Of a DNA stretch of 7,123 bases, positions 1 through 5,795 are shown piece after piece. The notes beneath the pieces were generated by a model. It did not search any database, was not told the origin of the DNA, and saw nothing but the letters and a program-made list of their open reading frames with translations. Every line of letters begins with the position of its first letter. The first letter of the stretch is position 1. The stretch covers positions 1 through 7,123 of the forward strand of contig JAJDBO010000097.1 in assembly GCA_029261305.1 (NCBI GenBank), written 5' to 3'. A program made the translations under genes and the position numbers. Source of the DNA: Nitrospirales bacterium (lineage in GTDB: Bacteria > Nitrospirota > Nitrospiria > Nitrospirales > UBA8639).

Positions 1-210
1 CAGAACTTTGTAATTGTCAGGAACGCCCAATAACTCTCGGACATCTTTTTCCGCCTCGGCATGCACCGACACAAACTCTTTCCCCCGGTGGCTCATTTCC
101 ATAATGGAGGCACCAGCACCATGCCAATCTGGCAATTCTTCCTGAGCTTGCTTTAATACGGCTTCCGGCAACATCGCCGGCCCAGCACTAAAATTATATT
201 TTCTGGCCAT
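1..210 (-). CDS. serC: Phosphoserine aminotransferase, N-terminal part (runs off left edge)
   Basis: SerC is a PLP-dependent class V aminotransferase. It converts 3-phosphohydroxypyruvate plus glutamate to phosphoserine in cytoplasmic serine synthesis, and in many bacteria also acts in the PLP pathway. The 70 visible residues begin [20 protein letters not shown] and include [10 protein letters not shown] and a DNYKVL end. They match the SerC amino terminus almost position for position: [10 protein letters not shown], then the substrate-binding His41-Arg42 in SHRGKEF. The family is about 360 residues long, so roughly four fifths lies outside the window. The ATG at 208-210 is preceded on the minus strand by GGGAGAG about 7 nt upstream, a good Shine-Dalgarno, and fits the usual family start. 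The PLP lysine is not visible. I see no clear sigma-70 promoter upstream, but a leader hairpin lies at 265-305. Identification is firm; completeness of the gene cannot be judged. Confidence 0.96.
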   Translation of the reverse strand, partial: MARKYNFSAGPAMLPEAVLKQAQEELPDWHGAGASIMEMSHRGKEFVSVHAEAEKDVRELLGVPDNYKVL

Positions 211-264
211 TACTTCACTCTCCCGCTTCTAAAAAATACTGAAAATTCAAAAAATTTCGTGTTT

Positions 265-305
265 GACACCGCATCCTCATTCCCTTCGCTGGAAGGAACG
301 GTGTC
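265..305 (-). promoter_or_regulatory. Two-tier hairpin in the serC leader
   Basis: GACACCG (265-271) pairs perfectly with CGGTGTC (299-305). Inside, CCTTC (283-287) pairs with GAAGG (292-296) around a 4-nt loop. On the minus strand this lies about 55 nt upstream of the serC ATG and is followed, after nine bases, by a run of six T. The T-run is too far away for a standard intrinsic terminator, so this could be a leader structure, a protein-binding inverted repeat or chance. A perfect 10-bp palindrome, TTTGATCAAA, lies further upstream at 330-339. Between it and the repeat at 472 I see nothing else. Confidence 0.3.
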
Positions 306-471
306 CGGCCCCCAGCGCAAAAAACACCCTTTGATCAAAATATTCTTCCCCGTATTCGGCCTGTGGAACTGGGAGGTCAAAGTGTCGTGTTCACGATGAA
401 GTTTGGAAGGGACCTAAGCTATCACTCCGTCCTACTGAGGGTCAAGGAATTCAGTGAAAATACGTATCAAA

Positions 472-700
472 GGCGGGGTTTCGCCCCCGCCGACGAGGTC
501 CTTTTGTTTCGGCAAAAGGACCCAAAACCCTGTCCTCCCCTCTGCGGCCCTTCAGAGAATGGTGGGAAAGCTTACCATTCTCTTCCGGGTGCCTCCGCCT
601 ACACCCCGAATACGATGGCGAGGGAACTCGCTCCGCTCAAACAACCTCGCCAAAAATGTCGATTCGGGGTTCCGGCTCCGCCGCATCCGAAGGCGGCGAT
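472..700 (+). repeat. Multi-hairpin repeat element, copy A
   Basis: This non-coding stretch is a string of inverted repeats. (1) GGCGGGG 472-478 pairs with CCCCGCC 485-491. (2) GGTCCTTTTG 497-506 pairs with CAAAAGGACC 513-522, with a TTTCGG loop. (3) GGCCC 546-550 pairs with GGGTGCC 587-593 (one bulged T), and contains a 9-bp hairpin, GAGAATGGT 555-563 with ACCATTCTC 574-582. (4) CCCCGAAT 604-611 pairs with ATTCGGGG 662-669 and encloses GGCGAGG 617-623 with CCTCGCC 645-651; a competing GCGAG/CTCGC hairpin at 618-631 has a GGAA loop. (5) CGCCGC 679-684 pairs with GCGGCG 693-698. The same ordered arms recur inverted at 782-994. Open frames through it resemble each other only because the DNA is repeated, so I call no protein. 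I do not know a family name for it. The 80 bases between copies (701-780) are A- and pyrimidine-rich and show nothing recognisable. Confidence 0.8.
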
Positions 701-781
701 GACCACAGAAAAAAACAACCTCAAATAGCTTGGATCATTCAAAATAAAATTTGTTTCCCTTTCCTTTTCCCTGTCCTCTCC

Positions 782-994
782 TGCCTTGGGCGCGGCTGGG
801 CCGCCGCCCCGAATCCTACTTCTCGGCGAGGACTGTCTGAGCGGAAAGGTGGCTTTGCACCTCGGAGCGAGTTTCCTCGCCATCTTGATTCGGGGCAGTG
901 GACCAGGCACCCGCAGGGCCGCGCACGGGCAAGAATGGTTTTGGGCACTTTTGCCGAAACAAAAGTGTCTCGTCGCGCGGGGGCGAAACCCCAC
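782..994 (-). repeat. Multi-hairpin repeat element, copy B (inverted relative to copy A)
   Basis: Read on the minus strand, this repeats copy A's order. It has GTGGGG/CCCCGC around TTTCGC (977-994), then GACACTTTTG/CAAAAGTGCC around TTTCGG (944-969). Next is GGCCC/GGGTGCC with only a 3-nt loop (906-920). Then CCCCGAAT/ATTCGGGG (807-814 and 888-895) encloses GGCGAGG/CCTCGCC (825-831 and 875-881), with a GCGAG-GAAA-CTCGC hairpin, and last comes a GC-rich stem near 791-806. Exact blocks shared with copy A include 16 bases around the first stem and 18 bases around the second loop. Copy B lacks the internal 9-bp hairpin that copy A carries in stem 3. The boundary near 782 is approximate. Confidence 0.8.
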
Positions 995-1023
995 ATTAAG
1001 TGCTTTGAAGAAAGAAAGACTAA

Positions 1024-1092
1024 CCTGGATTCACGCTAAAGGATGTCGCTTGCGCGCTGAAGTCCTCTGGGGCATCAGGGTGGGAATGACAA
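1024..1092. repeat. Degenerate short palindromic repeat of the GTCATTCCC...GAATCCAGG kind
   Basis: The plus strand starts CCTGGATTC at 1024 and ends GGGAATGAC at 1092; read from the other strand it begins GTCATTCCC and ends GAATCCAGG. That pair of ends is typical of short dispersed intergenic repeats I recall in many bacteria, where a compact GC hairpin lies between them. Here the middle is long and poorly symmetric, so this looks like a decayed or expanded member. It lies 30 bp past copy B of the larger repeat. From 1093 to 1143 I see nothing further. Confidence 0.45.
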
Positions 1093-1143
1093 GTTTGTTA
1101 TTGTGGGTACTGCCGACGTTGCTAGTGCCACCACCCGCCTCCC

Positions 1144-1173
1144 TTGTCTTCCTCAGGGGGGTTTGCATACAAT
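1144..1173 (+). promoter_or_regulatory. Sigma-70-type promoter for the small hypothetical gene
   Basis: TTGTCT (1144-1149, -35) and TACAAT (1168-1173, -10) are separated by 18 bp. Transcription would start near 1180, leaving a leader of about 36 nt before the ATG at 1216. Prediction is from consensus match only. Confidence 0.5.
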
Positions 1174-1204
1174 GCGGACCGCTAGCCTAATTGGTCAGAT
1201 TCCT

Positions 1205-1211
1205 AGAGGAG
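1205..1211 (+). promoter_or_regulatory. Ribosome binding site AGAGGAG
   Basis: AGAGGAG ends 4 nt before the ATG at 1216. It is strong though slightly close, and it decides this start in an otherwise unrecognised gene. Confidence 0.6.
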
Positions 1212-1215
1212 CGAT

Positions 1216-1485
1216 ATGGACGGGTTGCGATTCGAGCGGCGTGGAGAGGGCGACTACTATAAAGTCCTGTTGCACATTGGTAGCACATACGTGCCGATCA
1301 GCGATGAGGATGTCGAGGAACTCAAAAAGCAAAGCGCGATTTTGGGCGATAAGTTGCTCGAATTTTTTCTAGATCGAGTAGGATACTCTTCCTATCTGAA
1401 GGAGCAGGTGAAAGCCGAACTCGAGAAACTCGGCGCACCCTCGAAACAAATTACTATGCTTCGACAGTCGATCTTGGAAATCTAA
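1216..1485 (+). CDS. Small acidic hypothetical protein, 89 aa
   Basis: I do not recognise a named family. The protein begins MDGLRFERRGEGDYYKVLLH. The first 30 residues look like a short beta-rich segment (YYKVLLHIGSTYVPI). The rest is charged and helical, with DEDVEELKK, a LLEFFLDRVGY stretch near the middle and a KEQVKAELEKLG helix before a basic-hydrophobic tail ending in LEI. There is no signal peptide, membrane span or cysteine pattern, so it is probably cytoplasmic. A good Shine-Dalgarno and a plausible promoter, plus protein-like composition, argue that it is real. It stands alone on the plus strand, directly after the repeat block, and converges on the TPR gene across a 124-bp gap. 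A function cannot be assigned. Confidence 0.72.
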   Translation: MDGLRFERRGEGDYYKVLLHIGSTYVPISDEDVEELKKQSAILGDKLLEFFLDRVGYSSYLKEQVKAELEKLGAPSKQITMLRQSILEI

Positions 1486-1491
1486 GAAGAT

Positions 1492-1606
1492 CGTGAAGCG
1501 TATTTCGTGAAACGAAAAAAAATCATTTCTGCTTTTCCCTCCTCACCAATTACTCATCAAAATCTTTCTTTTTGTTTCGCTTCACGCATGACGTTTCACG
1601 CTTCAC
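1492..1606. repeat. Inverted array of GTGAAGCG / GTGAAACG units in a convergent gap
   Basis: The left arm has CGTGAAGCG (1492-1500) and CGTGAAACG (1506-1514). The right arm carries the complements CGCTTCACG (1578-1586), CGTTTCACG (1592-1600) and CGCTTCAC (1599-1606). Left and right can pair as a long stem with a loop of about 60-75 nt. The array fills almost the entire gap between two convergent stop codons and ends 3 bp before the TPR stop. It could act as a bidirectional transcription end (a T8 run lies on the minus strand at 1515-1522), but a classic hairpin plus T-tract is not present. Similar GTGAARCG strings are something I recall from Nitrospira intergenic regions. Confidence 0.6.
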
Positions 1607-1609
1607 ATT

Positions 1610-2635
1610 TTAGTCGTGATACCCACCGAGAATCTTATCGATAAAATTCAAAATTGCGGTTTTCTTCGATGGGTCTTTTTCTAACTGCAACGCATGCTGA
1701 TAATGCGTTCCCGCCATATCAGGCATCCTCTTCAAATCATAGACCCGTCCCACGCCAAAGGTTGCATGAGCATCTTCAGGATTGGCTTTAATGGCTTTAC
1801 TGAAATAATCCAGCGCCTCGTCCACTTTACCTTTCTCGAGTAATATCCAGCCAACTGCCGTGGCGGCAGGTGCCAGGTCCTCGTTCAATCGGAGGGATTC
1901 CTGGTATTCACGAAAGGCCATATCTCCTCGTCCTTTTTGCTCAAACACCCCTGCAAGGGCAAAATGCAGTTCAGCATCATTAGGATTCAGGTCCAAGGCC
2001 GTTTTGTATTCCTTAATGGCCGCATCAATTTTGCCTTGTTCGGCTAGAGCACAGGCCAAATTACTATGCCCCAAAGTCTCTTCTGGTCGTAATTTAATGA
2101 TTTCACGATATTGCGGGATGGCCGCTTCTAACTGGCCATGCTCTTGATACGCCACGCCTAAATTTAATCGGGCGGCAATATAGTTTGGATCCAGCTTCAC
2201 CGCTTGCCGATAGGCTTTGATCACGAGATCGGTCTTTCGCATCCATTGATAGATCTGAGCCGAGAAAAAGTACGGAAATGGTGATTCAGGCAAGAGACGC
2301 GTGGCTTCTTGATAACTTTCCAACGACTGTTCCGATTGGCCAGATTGCGCGAGAAATAAGCCTCGAAATAAGTGAACATAGCCTTCGTGTGGATGCTCTT
2401 CAGAAAGACGATCGACCCAGACGCGCACCTGCTTGATATCCTCTTCTTCGTGCAGGGACTTGGCATGCATTTTCCAGGCAAGCGCAAATTCCGCCTTCAG
2501 AAGGTGCAATACATTAAGCGCAAAAAATGCGCAGGGGCCAGCAGATTCTGACTGCGACCATTCCGTGGCCGTGTCCCAGGCTGTATCCCAATCACCCTGA
2601 ATAATCGCTTGTTCGACTGTACTTCCATCAGACAT
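1610..2635 (-). CDS. Tetratricopeptide repeat protein, 341 aa
   Basis: From about residue 85 to 322 the protein is a continuous array of seven 34-residue TPR units. Clear examples are near 153-186 (AARLNLGVAYQEHGQLEAAI), 187-220 (LACALAEQGKIDAAIKEYKT) and 255-288 (GWILLEKGKVDEALDYFSKA), with Gly/Ala at helix-packing positions and Pro at unit ends (LDP, LNP, ANP). Residues 1-84 are helical and probably hold degenerate repeats. There is no signal peptide or membrane span, so I infer a cytoplasmic protein-protein scaffold; partners are unknown. I chose the ATG at 2633-2635 (MSDGSTVEQA) with a modest AAGAG 6 nt upstream. A TTG at 2672-2674 would add 13 residues but has no Shine-Dalgarno. It lies 51 bp after the thyX-like gene on the same strand and is probably co-transcribed with it. 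Confidence 0.88.
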   Translation of the reverse strand: MSDGSTVEQAIIQGDWDTAWDTATEWSQSESAGPCAFFALNVLHLLKAEFALAWKMHAKSLHEEEDIKQVRVWVDRLSEEHPHEGYVHLFRGLFLAQSGQSEQSLESYQEATRLLPESPFPYFFSAQIYQWMRKTDLVIKAYRQAVKLDPNYIAARLNLGVAYQEHGQLEAAIPQYREIIKLRPEETLGHSNLACALAEQGKIDAAIKEYKTALDLNPNDAELHFALAGVFEQKGRGDMAFREYQESLRLNEDLAPAATAVGWILLEKGKVDEALDYFSKAIKANPEDAHATFGVGRVYDLKRMPDMAGTHYQHALQLEKDPSKKTAILNFIDKILGGYHD

Positions 2636-2686
2636 GTTTTGCTCTTGTTTCTTGTATGAATGTTTGAGGTGCAACCACTGGCCACA

Positions 2687-4180
2687 TCACCGTTTTAAAG
2701 TATCTTCAATATCAGGCGGCGTCGCTTGAATCAGTTCCCCTAAGTAGGGATATTGCTCCGTCACTTTTTCTTTCATCAACCAGGCAATCGTTCGATACGA
2801 CCAATGACCTTTCACCCCAGAACGTAGCTGCGAAATATATTCGGCCTCGGCATAATCCATTTTAAAGAGGCACCGTACCTTAAACCCAAACGGCAGGGCA
2901 TAGATCGACGATTCCTGATCCAGCCCACGCAACTTCTCAATATCGTCTTTCACGCCATCCATGGCCAATTGATAATCACGATCCAACCCAGCATCAATAA
3001 GTGGCTGAGGAATATCATACCCGTGCACCGTGGTAAAATTCTGCTGCACTTGCTGGCATCGACGATGCCGATGCATGTCTCGCCATCCTCCACTGTCAAT
3101 GAGCACATCGAAGATTAAAGGATAACCACAGCGAAACTCTTTGATGAGCTCATCGTGGGGGCCACGATTCCGATAGGCGACCTGGATAATATCTTCCTTC
3201 TCTTGTTCCGACCAGCCACGCACCACTTCTAAAATACTGCGATACGGAGCCTGACTCACGCGATAGAGTAAGGTCGTCACAATCTCATCTTGTAAATCAT
3301 GAGGTTCAAGCAGATCCACCGGCTGATTGTGATGGGCCCATGCTTCAGGTTTGTCTAAGCCGGCCTTTCGCAAGGCCTTCTTCGCATGTCGCTGAAGATC
3401 TCGATACACCTCGGTTTGATAGGCATTAGCATCCGCATGACGGGCCAAAGTTGGTGCCAACGGCTCTATCCCACTCGTATCGCTGCCACAGAGCTCGGCC
3501 CACACATCAGATGGCCGTTTAGCACATGCCGTCTTCAAATCATCACCAATCATCTGCAACTCAGGCAGCTGCGCGGAAAGGAGTCGCGTGATTTGTTTTT
3601 CCAAGGTGCGGATACTTACGACTTGCCCAACATTCGTTTTGGCGGCTAGAGGAAGAAGATATCGCGTCACATCAAATGTACGGGCCGCAATGGTTCGATC
3701 ATAGTCGCCCTGCTTCATGGCATCGGGTTTGGGCGCTTGCTCACGCAGAAACTGCTGCAGCGGGTCATGGAACGCGCGATACAGGTTAAATAAACTTCCC
3801 AAGATCCCACGATACAAGGCTTCGGTTTCCGTCCCTCCAATATTCGAGGGCATGTAACACCCAGAGACTGCAAAGTTTTGGTATCGACTCGACTTGGCTT
3901 GCCCATCCCATAAAGGCTCGTCTTCCACACGAATCGCGGCAAGTTCCGAAATATTTTCCAAGGAAATCGTGACATGACCAAGATCCGCAATCGACCCATG
4001 GCCATAGGCAAAATAAAATTGTTCCCAGAATTTTTCCGAGGAATGCCCATGCACCCATTTCAAACTCTCTTCAATGGAATCTGGGGAGCGGCTATAACGT
4101 GCCAGAGCATATGCCGACTTTTCTGGAGGCATGGGGGCAAGAACGACTACCCGTCGTGCGTGTTTTTCCTCATCTGACAT
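2687..4180 (-). CDS. thyX: Two-domain ThyX-like protein (FAD-dependent thymidylate synthase family), 497 aa
   Basis: ThyX makes dTMP from dUMP with methylene-tetrahydrofolate, FAD and NADPH. Typical ThyX is 220-250 residues; this protein is twice that and contains two ThyX-like halves. The N half has FAYGHGS (58-63), then a SSRY block (97-100) where ThyX has the SGRY dUMP-contact end of its signature, and RYLLPLAAKT (173-182). The RHR part is replaced by EDE (86-88). The C half has MHRHRR (369-374), supplying RHR (371-373), then ALPFGF (428-433) and AEYISQLRSG (446-455), but lacks the SxR end. The two halves thus carry complementary parts of one signature. Chlamydial ThyX, as I recall, is also about 500 residues and active, so thymidylate synthase is plausible but not proven. 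The ATG at 4178-4180 has AGGAGA 10 nt upstream and a good promoter at 4236-4264. The TPR gene follows. Confidence 0.85.
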   Translation of the reverse strand: MSDEEKHARRVVVLAPMPPEKSAYALARYSRSPDSIEESLKWVHGHSSEKFWEQFYFAYGHGSIADLGHVTISLENISELAAIRVEDEPLWDGQAKSSRYQNFAVSGCYMPSNIGGTETEALYRGILGSLFNLYRAFHDPLQQFLREQAPKPDAMKQGDYDRTIAARTFDVTRYLLPLAAKTNVGQVVSIRTLEKQITRLLSAQLPELQMIGDDLKTACAKRPSDVWAELCGSDTSGIEPLAPTLARHADANAYQTEVYRDLQRHAKKALRKAGLDKPEAWAHHNQPVDLLEPHDLQDEIVTTLLYRVSQAPYRSILEVVRGWSEQEKEDIIQVAYRNRGPHDELIKEFRCGYPLIFDVLIDSGGWRDMHRHRRCQQVQQNFTTVHGYDIPQPLIDAGLDRDYQLAMDGVKDDIEKLRGLDQESSIYALPFGFKVRCLFKMDYAEAEYISQLRSGVKGHWSYRTIAWLMKEKVTEQYPYLGELIQATPPDIEDTLKR

Positions 4181-4190
4181 CTATCAATTC

Positions 4191-4196
4191 TCTCCT
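4191..4196 (-). promoter_or_regulatory. Ribosome binding site AGGAGA of the thyX-like gene
   Basis: On the minus strand AGGAGA lies 10 nt before the ATG at 4180. The sequence is strong and the spacing slightly long; it supports this start over internal ATGs. Confidence 0.6.
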
Positions 4197-4235
4197 TCTA
4201 CAACTTAGCTTCATCATAGTTCTATAAGGGGATTC

Positions 4236-4264
4236 ACTATAATGAGCCGAAGACCCGATCTCAA
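4236..4264 (-). promoter_or_regulatory. Sigma-70-type promoter for the thyX-like/TPR unit
   Basis: On the minus strand TTGAGA (-35, 4264-4259) and TATAGT (-10, 4241-4236) are separated by exactly 17 bp. Transcription would begin near 4229, giving a leader of about 50 nt to the thyX-like ATG. Confidence 0.6.
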
Positions 4265-4304
4265 GTCGATACCATCCTGCCCCGATTCATATAAGAAAAA
4301 ACCC

Positions 4305-4333
4305 TTGAAACCGTGTACGCTGACGGCTACACT
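4305..4333 (+). promoter_or_regulatory. Sigma-70-type promoter for the NSS transporter
   Basis: TTGAAA (4305-4310) and TACACT (4328-4333) are 17 bp apart. The start would be near 4340, giving an 80-nt leader that contains the hairpin at 4359-4379. It is divergent from the thyX-like promoter, with the two -35 boxes about 40 bp apart. Confidence 0.45.
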
Positions 4334-4358
4334 CCGCCGGCTAGAGCCAAAGAGAGCA

Positions 4359-4379
4359 GAAAGATTGAAAGAATCTTTC
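4359..4379 (+). promoter_or_regulatory. Perfect 8-bp inverted repeat in the transporter leader
   Basis: GAAAGATT (4359-4366) and AATCTTTC (4372-4379) flank a 5-nt centre. It sits just downstream of the predicted transcription start and about 44 nt before the transporter ATG. With no T-run after it, this is more likely an operator or a leader stem than a terminator. Confidence 0.35.
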
Positions 4380-4422
4380 CTCGCCACTTCGCAAACCCTC
4401 AACACCATTAAGATGCATTGAC

Positions 4423-5787
4423 ATGCTAAAAAACGACCAACCATCGATCCACGGGCAATGGTCCTCCCGATGGACCTTTATCATGGCGGCTACCGGAGCA
4501 GCAGTAGGCCTTGGGAATATTTGGAAATTTCCGTACCTCACAGGGATCCATGGCGGAAGCGCGTTTGTGTTGGTCTACATCCTCTGTGTCGCAGCCTTGG
4601 GAATTCCCATGATGATGGCTGAGGTCATGTTGGGCCGTCGAGGCCGACAGACCCCAATCAATTCCATGCGAACTCTGGCTGAGGAAAACAATGCCAGCCA
4701 AGGCTGGCAACTCATCGGGTGGGCCGGCACCTTAGCCGGGATGCTTATCCTTTCCTATTATAGTGTCATAGGGGGGTGGACCATTGGGTATATTGTTCAT
4801 TCAGCCACAGGTAGCTTCTCAGGCCTTAGTGGGGATGGGGCTTCAACCCTCTTTGGAGAGTTTGTCGGAAATCCCTGGATTCAAGTTGGCTGGCACACAT
4901 TATTTATGGTTATCACGATGTCTATCGTGGCCCGAGGCGTGCAAAGCGGCTTAGAAAAAGCTGTGACCTTTCTTATGCCAGCGCTCTTCGTGCTGCTCCT
5001 GGTGCTCGTGGGCTATGCCATGACCACCGGCTACTTCATGAAGGGACTGACCTTTTTATTCACGCCAGACTTCAGTCACTTCTCTGGAACAAGCATGCTC
5101 ACCGCCATGGGCCAGGCATTTTTTAGTCTGAGCTTGGGTATGGGCACCATTATGATTTATGGCTCGTATGTCCCAAAAGGGACCTCGATCGCCAGTACCT
5201 CCATCATGATTGCTATTGCCGATACAGGGGTCGCACTGATCGCAGGTATGGCCATCTTCCCAATCGTCTTTGCCAACGCCCTCGAACCTGGGGCGGGACC
5301 TAGCCTGATTTTCGAAACTATTCCCGTGGCCTTCGGCAATATGTCCGGAGGAACATTGTTCGGCACCTTCTTTTTTGTGCTACTTCTCGTCGCAGCCTGG
5401 ACTTCATCCATCTCGTTAATCGAACCCGCCGTCACCATGATGATCGAAAATTTCACCATGACTCGGAAACAAGCGGCCCTGTACACCGGCCTGGCTACAT
5501 GGTTGCTCGGATTCGGTACGGCTTTTTCGTTTAACATCTGGGCAGATGTCAAAGTCTTTGACATGACCTTCTTCGATCATCTCGACTTTCTTACATCGAA
5601 TTTAATGCTACCCTTGGGCGGAATTTGTATTGCGATTTTTGCAGGTTGGTTGATGACCAAAGAAACCAGCAAAGCTGAGCTCAACATGAAGAGTGAGGTG
5701 GGCTATTCCATCTGGCAAGTACTCATTCGCTACATTGCCCCCATCGCCGTCTCCATCGTGCTGCTTCATGCCATTGGGGTATTTTAA
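4423..5787 (+). CDS. Neurotransmitter:sodium symporter (NSS/SNF) family transporter, 454 aa
   Basis: This inner-membrane protein has the LeuT fold and uses the sodium gradient to import a solute, in bacterial relatives usually an amino acid or tryptamine-like compound; the substrate here is unknown. Family landmarks are WSSRWTFI (13-20), the unwound TM1 GAAVGLGNIWKFPY (25-38, with sodium-site Gly25, Ala27, Val28, Asn32), TM6 FSLSLGMGTIMIYGSY (234-249), TM8 WTSSISLIEP (326-335) and the TM10 gate aspartate in LDF (Asp388). I count about 11 membrane spans, near 16-37, 44-66, 95-123, 152-170, 178-202, 224-249, 258-286, 314-340, 352-372, 390-412 and 430-452, like MhsT-type 11-TM members. The usual TM1 gate arginine is Lys35. 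The ATG at 4423 has no clear Shine-Dalgarno, but the next Met would cut TM1. Its stop is 8 bp from the convergent GNAT stop. Confidence 0.95.
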   Translation: MLKNDQPSIHGQWSSRWTFIMAATGAAVGLGNIWKFPYLTGIHGGSAFVLVYILCVAALGIPMMMAEVMLGRRGRQTPINSMRTLAEENNASQGWQLIGWAGTLAGMLILSYYSVIGGWTIGYIVHSATGSFSGLSGDGASTLFGEFVGNPWIQVGWHTLFMVITMSIVARGVQSGLEKAVTFLMPALFVLLLVLVGYAMTTGYFMKGLTFLFTPDFSHFSGTSMLTAMGQAFFSLSLGMGTIMIYGSYVPKGTSIASTSIMIAIADTGVALIAGMAIFPIVFANALEPGAGPSLIFETIPVAFGNMSGGTLFGTFFFVLLLVAAWTSSISLIEPAVTMMIENFTMTRKQAALYTGLATWLLGFGTAFSFNIWADVKVFDMTFFDHLDFLTSNLMLPLGGICIAIFAGWLMTKETSKAELNMKSEVGYSIWQVLIRYIAPIAVSIVLLHAIGVF

Positions 5788-5795
5788 TTTTCTGC

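Noticed and set aside
472..994. CRISPR array or IS element as explanation for the repeats
   Set aside because: There are only two copies, inverted, with internal hairpins and no regular spacers. No transposase frame and no target-site duplication could be seen.
363..1190. Overlapping open frames of 80-134 codons on both strands
   Set aside because: They run through the hairpin repeats. Their Arg/Pro/Gly-rich translations resemble each other only because copies A and B are the same DNA inverted, and none has a convincing start with conserved domain content.
1040..1215. tRNA or riboswitch upstream of the small gene
   Set aside because: No cloverleaf with a T-loop GTTCRA motif, and no riboswitch core that I recognise.
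2497..2685. Alternative TTG start at 2672-2674 for the TPR gene and an overlapping short frame
   Set aside because: There is no Shine-Dalgarno before the TTG, while the ATG at 2635 has a modest one. The overlapping frame is a shadow of the TPR gene.
4413..4421. Two-codon mini-ORF ATG CAT TGA one base before the transporter ATG
   Set aside because: It has no ribosome site of its own and is short enough to be chance; I would not claim translational coupling from it.
5788..5795. Terminator between the convergent transporter and GNAT genes
   Set aside because: The gap is only 8 bp and I could find no stem plus T-run across the two stop codons.
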